Source of the DNA: Dasypus novemcinctus
Taxonomy: Eukaryota > Chordata > Mammalia > Cingulata > Dasypodidae
Direction of reading: 5' to 3'
DNA: 64,000 nucleotides
NCBI RefSeq assembly: GCF_030445035.2
Contig: NC_080673.1
Span: 195,298,216-195,362,215, forward strand
A program made the position numbers and the translations under genes. Numbering within the stretch: the stretch's first letter is position 1; the number at the start of each line of letters is the position of its first letter. The notes below the pieces were generated by a model. The model was not told the origin of the DNA. It saw nothing but the letters and a program-made list of their open reading frames with translations, and made no database searches. Shown one piece after another: positions 10,633-22,809 of the stretch.

Positions 10633-12600
10633 GACCAAATTTACAAAAAAAGAAAAATTAAGGATTGACTGGGCTACCTCAGCATACATTTCTGCCACAT
10701 TCTTAATTAGCAAAAAAGGAAAAGTGCTTTCCTGCTGTGTGGGATGTAAGGTTTATCAACCACTAAACTTAGACTCCTCTAGCTTTTCACTATCTGTGAA
10801 CCAGCCTTCCTGTCCAAGGATGTGAAACTACATACTAGTGAGACTGTGCACATTGATGTTTACAAGATTGAAAGAGTCTTTCATCAAGAATAATTGCAAA
10901 GAATATTCAGACAATGAAACAATCAACAAAATGTGTTTTCTGGAAAGTGGCATTTTTTATGGTTTGCTTGCACATCAGTAATTTCTTCTGAATGTGCTAT
11001 CATGATGAAGAGATTTCCAAGAACTTTTTTCCTGATTAGAACTGGTAGCCAGTATATTAATATTGATATAAAAATAAATGAAAAAGAACTGGAACCAGAT
11101 TCAGTATCATGAAAACATTTTTACAACAATTCAAAAAACTATATTAAACAGGGTTTAAAGAAAATTAAATCAGAACTATGAGAAGTACAATTTGTTATAG
11201 TATAGTATCAAATTTCTATATAGATTTTATACCTCAGTGGGGAAAAAGAAATGATTCCATTTTGTTTTCATCTGTGATATTCATGGATGTTTTTTCCTTG
11301 GGGTGCAAAACTGAGCTGGAAAAAAAGGCTCTTTAAGCATAGTTTTAATCTCTTTCTATAGTTTTTGTTGTTGTTTGTTTGTTTTGTTTTTTTTTTTGCT
11401 TTATGGGCTGTTGGAATTGTAATTTTTTTATTGCCTTCTGAAAAATGGAGGTTTAACACAATGTTTGGTCTCAGTTGAACAAATTAGTATCTCAGTTGCT
11501 CGTGGGTCAACTGGCTTGTAGACTTTCACACTCAAAAATTTATTAAATTTTCAATTTCTTAACTTGGTTCAACTGATAATGCTTAATACCCAAGATTCAT
11601 ACTACTGTATTACAGGTTTGTTTCACAGCAATAAATCTTCAGTTCTTTGTTTATGATTCCACTCAACAAAAAGCCTACAGAAGTGAGTAATTATTTGGAG
11701 ACAATATATTTGATGTTTTTTTTGGAAAAACTTTTCTTTTTTTTTTTTTTTAAGCTTTACAATGTACAATTTATTTAAATGGTGGAACTCTTCAGTGGTT
11801 TTTAAAGAGACAGTTATGTGCCAGAAGATGAAATATTTTTTGCATGGTTTAATGGAAATATAAAAGCTATTTGTCCAAATAAAAGCCATCTTCATTATAT
11901 ACTTGGTTTTGTTTTTTAAAAAGGCCACTGAAATGTATAAAATGGTCTGAACATGATGGTGGTTATCAAATTCGATGCCTCTTCACATGGCAATAACAGT
12001 GCATTTAACAATAACTCATGGGTTAAGTCTACAAATGATTTCATAGCATTATGTTGGCTAGCACAACAGTTTTAGACAGCACTCAGATAAATATAGGTAT
12101 GTGAAATGTGAAACAATTATTTTATGGAACTTTAATTATAGTTGAATTTATCAAATGAAAACTAAAAAGAAAAAGCACTTTGCAGTAGAAAACTTTCATA
12201 AAGAGAGGGCTCCATATAATTGTAACTTTTAAAAGTCTTTATATCACCTGGTTAGCAAATTTTGTTTTTAACACTATTATGGAGTAGCCTACTTTGTATT
12301 AACAGACATTTGAAGTAAGAAAATAGTCAAGCATGCCATGTGGTGATCTAAAAATCAAACAATACACTTATTTATATATACAACATCACTCAGTACCTGC
12401 TAAAATGAATGTGAAGATTATGGAATCTATGGAAAAACTTTTACACTGCATACTCAGATGTGCTTCAATGTCAAGTGCATATTTAGATAAGATTCTTGAA
12501 TTGTAATGTTGATCTGCTGATTTTTTAAAAATAAAATTTGACTGAAGAAAAATTTTGTTAATTGATGATGGAGATGGTGACACCCCATTATGAAGGTAAC
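10633..12600 (+). pseudogene. Presumed retro-copied GALNT1 3' UTR
   Basis: Directly after the stop the sequence keeps mRNA-like continuity ('gaccaaatttacaaaaaaag...ggattgactgggctacctc'), which I recognise as the start of the GALNT1 3' UTR. It then runs as non-repetitive AT-rich DNA to about 12.6 kb. No interspersed repeat interrupts it. I found no definite poly-A tail or target-site duplication, so the downstream limit is a guess and the last few hundred bases may be host sequence. Confidence 0.55.
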
Positions 12601-12955
12601 AAATACCATTATATATTTGGACTTGGTTGAAAGGGGAAATTTAAGGTTGTGTGTATGCTACTAGAATATTTTTTAAAACTTAAGACTGCAGAACCCAAAC
12701 AGTGAACTCTAATGTAAACCATGGATTATAGTTAATAGTATAGTATATATATAGTAAATAAATAGTATAATCATAACATTATAATCATAATGTATAATCA
12801 TAATCATAACATTGTAACAAAGGTACCACACTAATACCAAGTGTTAATAATAGAAAAAATTTGTGAATGTGGGAAGTATATGGGAACTCTATATTTTCTG
12901 CATGTTTTTTGTATACCTACAACTTCTCTAATAAGAAATAAACTTTAAAAAGACA
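12601..12955 (+). mobile_element. Old L1M-type 3' end
   Basis: 'gtgaactctaatgtaaaccatgg', 'ttgtaacaaaggtaccacac', 'gtgttaataatag' and 'tatgggaactctatatt...cctacaacttctctaa' follow the typical L1M 3' terminal order. A small AT-rich 'ataatcata' expansion (about 12738-12815) lies inside it. Confidence 0.7.
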
Positions 12956-13495
12956 AAAGTTATACTTTTTCATGTGCTATCGTCTATAAATTTGAGACCA
13001 TCTTTGTTTCTCAAGTCTAAAATCTAAAGTAAAATTTAAAAAAGCAAGCACAGGTTAGTTAGAGAAAGTAAGGGATTAATTTTAGTTTTAATGACTCAGT
13101 TTGAAAATGAAAGCAGTTCAAGGCCTAGGAAATTTTCAGTCTTCTTTTATCAGAAATATACCAAGAAATGAAATTTTTCTCCTGAGAGCAGCTAGAATGA
13201 AAGCACAGAGTTTCTTAACAAGACACACACAAAAGTTGAAGAGTAAAAGACTTTGGAATTTTTTCTGCTAAATTCCCGATTACACCCAAAGCTCATATTT
13301 TCAACTGTAGAGGGAGAGAAGGAAAAAAATACAAAAGCCACCCATCCTTTGTGTGAAACTTTAAATTCAAATTGTATATGTAATGGATGTGAATCCAGGA
13401 AAAAAGTTCATTTGTTATGTTATAGTTAAATTTATGTGTGACTATAACATTTTACTGTGACCTGTGACTGTGACATTTGATTTGAAAATTATTTG
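12956..13495. other. No gene seen
   Basis: AT-rich sequence with no recognisable repeat or coding frame. Confidence 0.4.
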
Positions 13496-13497
13496 TT

Positions 13498-13586
13498 GGG
13501 CAACGGATGTAGCTTAGTGGTTTAACACCTGCTTCCCATGTATGAGGTCCTGGGTTCAATCCCAGTACCTCAAAGAAAAAAAAAAA
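13498..13586 (+). mobile_element. DAS-type tRNA-derived SINE (short head + A tail)
   Basis: An ~75-bp tRNA-like head starts 'gggcaacggatgtagcttag'. Its A-box-like stretch (tagcttagtggt) and B-box (gggttcaatccc) are spaced as in a polymerase III promoter, and an A-rich tail follows. It lacks the long body of the copies at 25376, 31556 and 57268, so it is a different, shorter subtype. It is not a functional tRNA gene: the acceptor stem is not complementary and there is no usable anticodon arm. Confidence 0.75.
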
Positions 13587-13975
13587 TCTCAATGTGATTA
13601 TTTAAAAAAACGTATTTGTTAAATTCAGGTTTTCTTTTCTTCTCATATTTCCCTCCAATTTGGAAGTGTAATGTCTGTGCATCACACCAGGTTGCATGTG
13701 CAGAATTTTTATTGGTGTCCATGTCTTTTCTTTTAGAGCAAGATGCACATCCATTCTGTACAACTATCCACCCATCTATGATCATCCAATGAAGTCCTTT
13801 TCCACTCCTCTGTCTTCTATTACTTGGCTTCAGAAACATACTTCTGTAAAAATGTGAAATTGGGGATTGGCCCCAAATGAAGGGTGGAGAAAGTTTAATA
13901 TGTCAACCAGTAATACGTGATCTTAAGTATTTTAAGTACTTACAGGACAACAGTGGGAACTTTAATTAATGTCCA
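13587..13975. other. No gene seen
   Basis: AT-rich sequence of unknown origin between a SINE and an L2 fragment. Confidence 0.4.
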
Positions 13976-14500
13976 TTCATTCAAGCCACAGGATAAAATC
14001 CAAATTCCTTTGTATCACACACAAAACCCTTCAGGGGCCAATTTCTTGTTATTGTCCCCAATATTGCCATCTCCACAGTGCCCCTCCCTCAGTCACCAAC
14101 CCTCTGTTTCAGCTATTCTTATAAACACTCCACTATAGCATGTGTCTTGATGGCTTTGTGTCTGCTTGCTCAACTGCCTGGAATTCCTTCCCTTCATCTC
14201 CAGAACTTCATGTGCTTAGGGAACATTTATTCATTCTTAAATGCAAAACTAAAAGGTTTTCTCCTTTGTGAAGCCTTCTTTGATGTTTGCAAAAAGAGTT
14301 GATAATGGCATGCTTTGTGACTACTACCCATGTTATTCAGTGGATTTCCCTATTACAGCATTTAGAAAATTCTGCATGATCACATCTGCCTGTCCTCCCC
14401 TCCTCTGTGCACACTTTTATACCATGCCCTCATGTAGATCAAAGTTTATGTTCTACTGGCCTCTGCCACCTGATTGCATAATACATTGCCTGGAGAAGAG
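13976..14500 (+). mobile_element. L2 LINE fragment
   Basis: The motif order matches an L2 3' region: 'ggataaaatccaaattcctt', 'cccttcaggggcc', 'actgcctggaattccttccc', then 'tgtgaagccttctttgatg'. It is strongly diverged, with no open frame beyond about 80 codons. Confidence 0.6.
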
Positions 14501-14935
14501 TAGCCTTTCAATAAGTTAATGATTTTCTAATGGCTTCCCCAGGTAACTTAAAGGTGCAAGTATAACATATAATATGGGCCATCCTAAGTTCTGGATATAA
14601 ATTTTTAAACAGCTAAGAGTGTATAGTAATGAATTAGTATGAGATAATTACAAAGCAATAAAAATTGTGTTAAGAGAGAAAACTAGATGGAAAAGAGGAG
14701 GATAAATAGAAACATGATATAACAATAGGACTGAATCCAGCACACCAAATATCCTGTCAAAGGAGATAATCAAGAGGGACAGAACCAGCGAGATGGCAAA
14801 GACCTGGAGAAGATGACAGCTGCAAAAATTCCATTGCACTGCACTCTTGAGGTGTAGTGTCCTGAGCCCTTAAGAGCTTCTACTCCTTAAAACCAGGGCA
14901 AAAATTCCTGGCAAAACAGTAGGATCCATCAGCTA
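14501..14935. other. No gene seen
   Basis: Unclassified sequence leading into a purine-rich tract. Confidence 0.35.
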
Positions 14936-15078
14936 ATAAGGGATAAGAAATGAAGAAAGAGGGAGGAAGCAGAAGTGTAGGAAAAGGGAATGCAGGAAAG
15001 GAGAAGGCAGATGAAGAAGAAAATGAAGAAAGGAAGGGAGGAAGGGAAGGCAGGAGAAAGGATGGAGGGAGAGATGAA
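14936..15078 (+). repeat. GA-rich low-complexity tract
   Basis: About 140 bp in which the plus strand is almost entirely purine (gaagaaagagggaggaagc..., ggaagggaggaagggaagg). It is a polypurine/polypyrimidine tract of the kind that can form triplex DNA. It is not coding. Confidence 0.8.
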
Positions 15079-15119
15079 AATCTAGTCAGCACAAAACTGA
15101 CTTTCAGATATCTCTAAAC

Positions 15120-15700
15120 AGTTTTTTCAAAACATATTTAATAGATAATATAATCATATATTTCAGTATTCAAAACAGTTGATTACCTGGATGTAATCAA
15201 TGCTGTCAAGTTTCTCATGAATCTTCCTTCTTTCTGAGACAATTTATAAACATATTAATATGCTTACTTATATTTCTTTTTCAAACCATTTTTATATAAA
15301 CATAGCATATTATGCATACATTTAATGCAGGCTCTTGTGCTTCTGGGTTCTTTTTACTTAAAATACATCTTCAAGTTCATTTTCTATTACTGCATAAAGA
15401 ACTTTCTTAATTTTAATGGCTACCTAGACTTTGTCTATTTTTACACAAATATATTTAATTTGTGTCTAACTGATGGATACTTAGAGTGTTTCCAATTTGA
15501 AATGTAACTCCATTTGTGTGTGTTTGCATATACATAAAATTTATACAGACACAAATTTCAAACATCTTATGGTATATTTGCTGAATAATAGATTGAGATT
15601 GGCTGCATTAAAGCATATGGGCTTTGTGATTTGTGTGAATATGAATATGGTCAAACCATAGATGAGGTACCTTTGTACATTTCCATGATTGCTATTATAT
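15120..15700 (-). mobile_element. Probable old L1M fragment, antisense
   Basis: The plus strand shows the T-rich style of antisense L1M, such as 'tactgcataaagaactttc', 'tggctacctagactttgtc' and 'gatggatacttagagtgtttcc' (a counterpart of the common 'taatggacatttaggttgtttcc'). The class call is moderately supported; the edges are approximate. Confidence 0.45.
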
Positions 15701-15750
15701 TTGTGCTTCTTTTCCCACAGCCACATCAAACAGTATGCTTTTCTACCTTA

Positions 15751-15870
15751 GTTTGCTAGGGTTGTTATAACAAATACTACAAAACTGTTTGGTTTAAACA
15801 GAGGAAATGCATTACTGTCTCACAGCTGTGGAAGCTAGAATTCCAAGCTCAAGTTATCAACAAGTCATTA
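15751..15870 (-). mobile_element. Short LTR fragment, antisense
   Basis: 'ttagtttgctagggttgttataacaaatactac...tgtctcacagctgtggaagc' is the inverted end of a common mammalian MaLR-type LTR. Only about 110 bp remain. Confidence 0.55.
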
Positions 15871-16639
15871 TAATTTTTTGTTCCTGTGACTATCATCATT
15901 GTTCCACGTATGGCTCTCCTTGCCTGTATTTTGTTTAACTAATTGAATAATTAATTAATTAATATAATTATACCCATGATCATACAACCTCAAAACTAAA
16001 ACATTAACTGGATATACATAGATGTAAACAGATATTCTTGAGGACATCACTGTCCTTCCTTTGCTACATTCTCAGGAATTAGCATTCTCTGTTCTAAGGG
16101 ATAAGACAAGTTTGAGCTTACCGTCTGCTTCAGATTTGTATTTCCAGAACTGTTTGACAGAATTCTTAGTATTTCTGCCTTTCCTGTGATGTCTCACCTT
16201 CTCACCCCCAGCCCTGTAGCCATCACCTGTATTCTCCCTATTTCACCCTTGTTAACTCCTAGAAGTTTCCTCTGCTAAGTTCAGAGAATAGAATACAAAG
16301 ATAGAGAATACCAGATTTGTTTGCTTCAATGATGATGAGAGAGGTACCACCATGCTAATGACCAAAGCTGTTTCTTTCTTTCTGGCATATATCTGATGAG
16401 ATAGGGGCTCCTTCATGCTCATGTCAGTGCTATGTCAATGGGGTGCCCCAGGGGACTTACTATTAACATGATGGAAAGAGAGGACCAAGGAGAGTCTTCA
16501 TTGAAGACTTTGGCAAATGGCACACAAGTATTTCACTTCTACTCATACTCTGTCATCATGGTAAAGGGGATAGAAGAATATCCACATGAGTGTCCCTTCA
16601 TAAATATTTTATCCCATCCCAGGTAACATCCCCCAGGAC
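15871..16639. other. No gene seen
   Basis: Unclassified sequence with a short 'ttaattaattaattaa'-like AT tract near 15940-15965. Confidence 0.35.
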
Positions 16640-17330
16640 CATCCTGGAACACATTATACTCAGAAACTCTATTCCCTGGCTTTTCATTTTGGTCCTAACT
16701 CTCTGCCTTTTTCTACCCATTAAATATCAGAGATTCTCAGGGATCTCTCATAGACCCTCCTCTGCTCTCATTAAGCCCACTCAGTAGACAATTATAGTCA
16801 TTTTCCAGAATTCAGCAGCAATCTATTTGCCAATGATTTTCAAGTTTATGAACCCTACAGTCTTCTCTTCAGATGTCTAGACCCACTTGTGTACTGGACA
16901 TCTTCACTTAGATGTCTAATAGATACTTTAAATCCGAAAAAGTATTTTTCATTGGCATTAATGTAGTCTAAGTTCTAATTTATATGATCTGGGCTCTGAC
17001 TCCTCCTCAATGCCCAGGATCTGGCCACATTTCAGTACTCTAAATGTTCCTTGAGCTTTCTTGTGCTTTTTCCTTTCCCTGAGACACTCTTATCATCCCA
17101 ACAGTCAGTTCTTTGTCTTGTTCCTCCTCACCTTTTATGTCTCAGTTAATGCATCATTTCCTAGAAGAAGCTTTCTTTGACTCCCCAGAGGAGGTAAAGT
17201 TCCCTATGATTATCATGGTACTCTCTTCTTCTACATTATAACCTATGACATTTCCAGTTCTTTTACACTGTCATATGGCTACTTCCTTTGTTCCCCTCAC
17301 ACACGGGGCAGGACTTGTATTAGTAACACC
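16640..17330 (+). mobile_element. Ancient L2-like LINE fragment
   Basis: 'ctggacatcttcacttagatgtctaatagatactttaa' and later 'cctagaagaagctttctttgactcc' and 'tgtcatatggctacttcctttg' follow the order of old L2-class sequence. It is diverged and has no open frame. Confidence 0.45.
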
Positions 17331-17740
17331 CTGACTTCTCTCTTGCCACAGATCTTCTCAAATTACTCTTTCCTAGGGTCAGAGAAAGAAACTTAGCTGA
17401 CTGTTAAATTTGGGAGAAGGATTCAGGTAAATGTCTTTATCCCCATTTTGGAGTCTTTGAGGCACGGGGCCATCCTAGAAAAGAGGCATCCTTTCTCCTC
17501 TCTGCCAGGTATTTTACTAGGGCAGGTCCTGGGTCAGAAGATGGGGTAAGCTGAGTTGTCTAATCCTTCTTTTAATCAGGAAAATTATCTGAATTATAGA
17601 TTAATCATTATCAATTTTATTTAGTAAATAGACCAAAAGCAGCATCTTCTAACAGCTTTATCAGGATATTTTTATCTTCACCTCTCATTTCTTTAATATA
17701 TCTATCAATTGTTTTCAACCTCAGGCAACAGAATGGGAAT
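17331..17740. other. No gene seen
   Basis: Unclassified sequence between an L2-like fragment and a (TTTA)n tract. Confidence 0.3.
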
Positions 17741-17775
17741 TATTTATTTATTTATTTATTATTTATTTATTTAAT
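17741..17775 (+). repeat. (TTTA)n microsatellite
   Basis: About eight tandem TTTA units with one imperfect step, followed by AT-rich sequence and a C-rich block (about 17850-17885). The order T-rich microsatellite then C-rich tract looks like an inverted retroelement 3' end, not further classified. Confidence 0.7.
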
Positions 17776-18160
17776 AATAAATTGTCTTTTTTAAAAAGAT
17801 ACATAAATCACAAAAAATGTTACATTAAAAAATATAGGAGGTTCCCACATACCCCACTTCCCACCCCCCCTCCCACTCCTCCCATACCATTATTTATTGG
17901 TCCTTCAAAACCTCAAAATAACCTAGCAACTGGCCCTTTGTAGATATGCATTTGTTTAATAAATTTATGAAAGAATTTACTTATGAATTAAATATGAGAT
18001 TTAAGATTGTGAAAAAATGTAGAATTAAAGAGGACCTTGGAAAAGAAAGAAAGATAGAAACAAGGGTGGTGTAGAGGAAGAGAAAAAGAAAGGGAAAAAA
18101 GTAAGGGAGATGGTGTTAGAACCTTTAATGCAAATTTTCTCATTAATTATCAAAACAATG

Positions 18161-18260
18161 CTGGGGGAACAGATGTGGTTCAAGTGGTTGAGCACCTGTT
18201 CCCGCCCCAGGTTCAGTTCCCTGTGCCTCCTAAAAACAAAACAAAACAAACAAAAAACCC
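18161..18260 (+). mobile_element. DAS-type SINE, short
   Basis: Head 'gggggaacagatgtggttca' with 'agtggttgagcacctg', the B-box-like 'caggttcagttccc' and 'tgcctcctaaa', then an A-rich (aaaac)n tail. There is no long body. Confidence 0.75.
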
Positions 18261-18297
18261 CGCAAACAACAAGAAAGCAAACCAAATAACCAAATCA

Positions 18298-18397
18298 GGA
18301 GAGCCGATGAGGCTCAGTCAGCTTCCCTCCCACTTATAAGGTCCCTGGTTCAGTCTCTAGTCCAGGTTCCTCAAAAAAAAAAAAAAAAAAAAAAAAG
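18298..18397 (+). mobile_element. DAS-type SINE, short, with A24 tail
   Basis: A diverged head 'ggagagccgatgaggctcag' with 'ccctggttcagtctc' and 'ggttcctc', ending in an uninterrupted run of about 24 A (18374-18397). It lies ~40 bp after the previous SINE in the same orientation, so the pair may be a tandem insertion into the first A tail. Confidence 0.7.
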
Positions 18398-19903
18398 GCT
18401 GGCAGAAGGTAAGGGACAAAAGAATATAATTAAAATACCAGTTCAAATTTTTTAAAAAATGAACATGGAGAAGGGATCAATTTTTCAGAATAGACAGTAA
18501 AGAGGACAAGTTCTAGGCAAAAAATAAAAAATCATGAGTTTAGAGTTGTAATGGACTTAAAAACTCTGTGGCACACCTTACTTATTGAAAGGTAATTTAA
18601 AGAGTCTAGGGAAATGATGTTCTCAAGTTTTCAAAGCAAATTAAAGGTAAATTTGAGAACAGAAATTTTCTCAACTCTCAGCTCACAGCCCCTTCAGCTT
18701 CCCATGCTACCTTCTTTAAAATGTAAGGAATCCAGAGAAAGGTCAAAGAAGAAGAATATACAGGGAGATTGAGAAAATCAGAAAAATGATGGAAAATGTA
18801 TCACAGGATGAGAAAAGTGAATAAAAAATGAAAGGGTTCATTTCTAATTCATAGATGTTTTACTTTATTCCACATTTACTATCTGTGATTTAATGGTGGT
18901 TTGGCACATCGAATAGGAGAACATAAAATAATGGAAATATGATGCTGGTAACACCGTCCATCAATCTAAAATATAGAGGACTGACAGGCCTGCATTTAGA
19001 ATCAAAAGTCTTAGTTTGGAACAGCCCAGTAGGCTCAACCAAATATCAATATTTCATGGGCCTTTCATCTAAATTAGAAAAAGAAATGTCATCTGTCTAT
19101 AACATGCACCCTATCATGGTGTCTGCCTTTGAAAGAAAAATAAAGCAGCCAAAAGTTAAAGGGGCCAGACTGTATTTGGGGGTGATTCTGTTAGTCTTTT
19201 TTTCCATTTCTAAAACAGAAGTAGTAGAGTAGGAGTTAACTAATGAAGATTTCCATTTGAAATCAAACTTGCTGTTACTCACATTCTTTATGTGGTTTTA
19301 TGTGTTGAAGTTTTGAGATAACAGGCACAGAGCCTTCAAAAATAAGGCAGAACTTATTTTTCTCTGGATTTAATTCAATCATATTGTACATATAGTATAT
19401 TAAAAGCTTACAATATACCATGAATTGTGTTTGGCCTTGTGCGAATATGGTTCTTGTCATCAAGTAATTTATACTGTTTGGTGAGGGCAAAAGTGTATTT
19501 CATTTTATTTCATAGAAAACTAAATCAAATAAGCATGAGGCAGGGAACAGACCATTTAAGGACCAGAATAACTTTTTATTAACTATTGATATTTACTGTA
19601 CAATATTTTAATATTTTTACTATATAGACTCATTTAATCCTTACCACAATATTTTTTTGGAAATACCTTATTACTAAATTTGTGACCCAGATGAGAAATT
19701 TTGCCCTAATTCCTACACCTAGTGAGGGGTAATGATTATGTCCCAAGAGCACCATGTGTATGACTTTGTTTACACAGAAGACACACAAAAGAAATCATAA
19801 ACTCCATTTAAAGAAAAGAGAACAGCAAAAATGGCTTCTTAGGGTTTATGTAAGACATCAAATCAGGCATTTCAAGAGACTAGCTTATTTACTTTTCCTA
19901 AAT
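18398..19903. other. No gene seen
   Basis: AT-rich sequence. A faint MIR-like stretch lies near 19600-19720 ('actcatttaatccttaccacaa...gatgagaaattttgcc'). Nothing else is recognisable. Confidence 0.4.
19896..19903 (+). repeat. 5' target-site duplication of the hAT-type MITE
   Basis: 'tcctaaat', repeated exactly at 20088-20095. Confidence 0.8.
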
Positions 19904-20087
19904 CAGGGATTCTTAACCTTTTTTTTCCATGAACCCTTTGCCAGTCAGGTGAAAACTATGTAACCTAAACATACTGTGTATTATTTAATAAATATATTAC
20001 ACCTTCACCAACATGTCTCCACAAGAATCTTTTTTTTTTTTTATTTAAATGCTCATTGACTCCTTGACTCCTTGTTAAGAACTCCTG
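19904..20087 (+). mobile_element. hAT-type MITE (184 bp) with TIRs and 8-bp TSD
   Basis: It starts 'cagggattcttaac' and ends 'gttaagaactcctg'. The second, inverted, matches the first at 12 of 14 positions and gives the CAGG-type terminus of hAT transposons. An exact 8-bp duplication (tcctaaat) flanks it, the hallmark length for hAT. The interior is AT-rich with no transposase, so it moved non-autonomously. Confidence 0.85.
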
Positions 20088-20095
20088 TCCTAAAT
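20088..20095 (+). repeat. 3' target-site duplication of the hAT-type MITE
   Basis: Exact copy of 19896-19903. Confidence 0.8.
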
Positions 20096-20099
20096 CATC

Positions 20100-20400
20100 C
20101 ACAGGTAACAAAAGTTTCCTGATGGAGTTGATATTTAGATTAGGACGTGAATTTTGAAAAGGCGGTTGACAAAGAGTGGAGGCAAGATGCTCCAGACCAA
20201 AGGGACAGTAAAAGGCAAGACAAAAATGATAGAAATGCAGGGAATGGGGATCTGGGAGGACAGGAGCAGGTAAGTCAGAGTGATTCTTGTGGGGCAAGAG
20301 ATGACCTGACAAAGGAGAGGAAGGTCTTCTAGCAAAAGCCTTGGATGTGAGGCGAGGGGCTGGAAAACAATTGCAGATTCTTGAAGGATCCAATTTGTCC
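20100..20400 (+). mobile_element. Possible ancient L3/CR1-like fragment
   Basis: Phrases such as 'ttgatatttagattaggac', 'gcaagatgctccagaccaaaggga' and 'ggaaaacaattgcagattc' resemble a widespread ancient mammalian LINE fragment. Recognition is weak. Confidence 0.3.
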
Positions 20401-21959
20401 TGAATTAATGCCTTGATGGTTTTAAATTGAACCCACAGTGTTCATTGTTAGGAATAGATCTATTCTTAGGGAAGCTTCAACCCAAGCACCTTTTAGAAGT
20501 ACATTAAAAAAATCTCAAAAGCTCTTTTAAATACGAAAGGGTTAGGTGCTTCATTTACATGTAAATATACTTGAGAGTTTAAATTCCAGAATTAAAGAAT
20601 GAATGGAGGTATGTGCTTGGAAATAAATGTTTGGAAAAAAAGAAATGGAGAAGTAATAAACAGGGAGAGACCCGGGAAAGATTTGAACGCATGATATGGC
20701 ACTGGTTTTCAGAAATCATTTGAGCCATCACTGCAAATTCCCTAATGGCGGTCATAACTCAGGGGTTTCAGAAGTTGACATCAGAGAGAGGAGCTGCTGG
20801 ACATTGAAATACAGGGAGAATAAAAGCCACAGAATGAAAGCTCAGTTGGGTTTGAGCAGAGTTATGCTTCCAGGTGGCTGTTTGTATTAGAAAGCTGTCA
20901 GGACTGGATCCTAGATGAAAGGGTGACTGAGCTGACTTTGGTCTGCAGAGGAGCCCGGGTCCCATCCAGATGGTGCTTCTGTTTACCTGGTGATGATTAT
21001 AATCGTTCTTCTCCTCAGTAACATCTGATCAGCGTAGCCTTCTAGGACTTCACCAGGGAATCTCTTTTATGGAATATTTTCTCAGAGACAAAGGAGATAA
21101 CTGATGCTGACCTTCATGATGCTGCCATTTTGAAAAGGGAATGCAGATGAAATAAAAAGACAAGTCTAAAATGTACACTAGCCACTGGCTATAATGAAGA
21201 TGTACAACTAAAATTTCTAATCCTTACTCCTTCCTTAATCTCTAAATCAGTTTGAGACATTTATATTTTATTACGTTTTATTTATTGTTTCTGTAGAATT
21301 TTTATTTTTCTAAAATAATATATTGTTTAAAAACATATTTATAGAAACACATTTTTTATAAAAATCAGAAAATAAACTGTTAGAACTAAATTAATACCTA
21401 AGAGATACATCTTGTCCCCTACTATTATCATAAAGGCCTTTTATAATAGTAAATATGAACTTTGTATTTTCCCGAGAGTCTTGAAATAGTCCTTAGAGTT
21501 TATTGAGAATTACCTGCATATTTTGGGACTGAAATTAAAAGATATTATTGAGGCATCATATGCCCATATAAGATTGTCTGTGCTAGTCAGAATGTTTATA
21601 AAAAGCAGGGGAGCCCATTTGGGGTTTTTCAAGGAGAAAACAGAAAATTTCCTTATTAAACAGCCAGATCTATTTATTAATTAAATATAAATGAATGTGA
21701 TTTGGGATGCACTGTTATGTCAATGATACAGGATGACATGGGAAAAAAGAGTCTGGGCTTTGAAGTAAAAATCCCTAGGTTTTAAGCACAGGTCACTTAA
21801 ACTCCTTGAGCTTAGTTTTGCAGGCTTATTTTACACATTTCAGAAGGACAAACAATTATAAAATAGTATTAAATTTTCTAGTAATTTCATCATGAAGAGA
21901 TAACCACTTTCAAGGTATTGAGGTGTTCATGCCCAACTCAGTATACAAAATTGGAATAA
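20401..21959. other. No gene seen
   Basis: Mixed AT-rich sequence with no supported coding frame or repeat. The 20640-21000 part is less AT-rich than its surroundings but unclassified. Confidence 0.35.
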
Positions 21960-22520
21960 TAAGAATGCTATTAAATATATTTTAGAAGGTTATTTTGTAT
22001 TTTTTTCTCCATTGGAAAAATATATGTAATAGTTATAGTATCTATAGAATGTAATTTATTGAATCATTTCCCTAATGTGGAATATTTAGGTTACGGTCAA
22101 TCACTATTATAAAAAAAATGTTCTGGTGAACATAACTTTGGTAAACCTTTGCATTCCAAATTAAATCCTCAGGGAAGATTTCAAGAAGGATCCTTACAGA
22201 CTTGAAAGAAAACAAACATAGGTAAAGGTCTTGAAAGATATTGCCAAATTGTTTTTTTAAAAATATTAAACAATTTTATATTGTACCAGTCATGAATAAG
22301 GACTGTCTCAATAAACTTCAGTATGACTATTAATTTTCTCCAAACTCCTACTTTGTAAAGCTATGATATTTTATTGTTATTTACATTTATTTGATTGCTA
22401 GTGAGGTTGAAGGTTTTTTTTTCATATACCCATGTGTTATTTGTATTTCTTCTGCTCAAAGTGTTTGCTCATTTGCTTTATTTATCAATCTTGATGTTAG
22501 TATTTTTCAACAATGTTTCA
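21960..22520 (-). mobile_element. Old L1M fragment, antisense
   Basis: 'atttaggttacggtcaatcactatta', 'gtgaacataactttggtaaa', 'gatattgccaaattgttttt' and 'ctagtgaggttgaaggttttt' appear in the order expected for an inverted L1M ORF2/3' region. It is highly diverged. Confidence 0.6.
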
Positions 22521-22659
22521 CAATATGTGATTATAAAGGTGCTGTATGTTTATTAAATGATTTTAGAACAGTAAAAAATAGACAATAGAAATTTATAAAC
22601 TTACCAAAATAACAGTTGTCAATGTATTTAATTTTTCCACTTTTATACCCCAGTCTCAC

Positions 22660-22700
22660 CACACATATACACCCACACATACACACACATTCATTCATGC
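22660..22700 (+). repeat. CA-rich simple repeat
   Basis: Short imperfect CA run ('cacacatatacacccacacat'). Confidence 0.5.
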
Positions 22701-22809
22701 ACACAATTTTTGAGAAAACTAGAATCCATATATGAAAGTTGCTCTCATTTTTTTCCATCATCATTATGTCTTGCTCATTTCTTCCATTATTAAATATTAT
22801 TTTAGAAGA

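Noticed and set aside
13498-13575. Possible tRNA gene
   Set aside because: A- and B-box-like motifs are present, but there is no paired acceptor stem or anticodon arm, and the A-rich tail marks a SINE.
14936-15078. Acidic/basic repeat protein suggested by long purine frames
   Set aside because: Low-complexity GA tract; the open frames exist only because purine-only codons rarely give stops.
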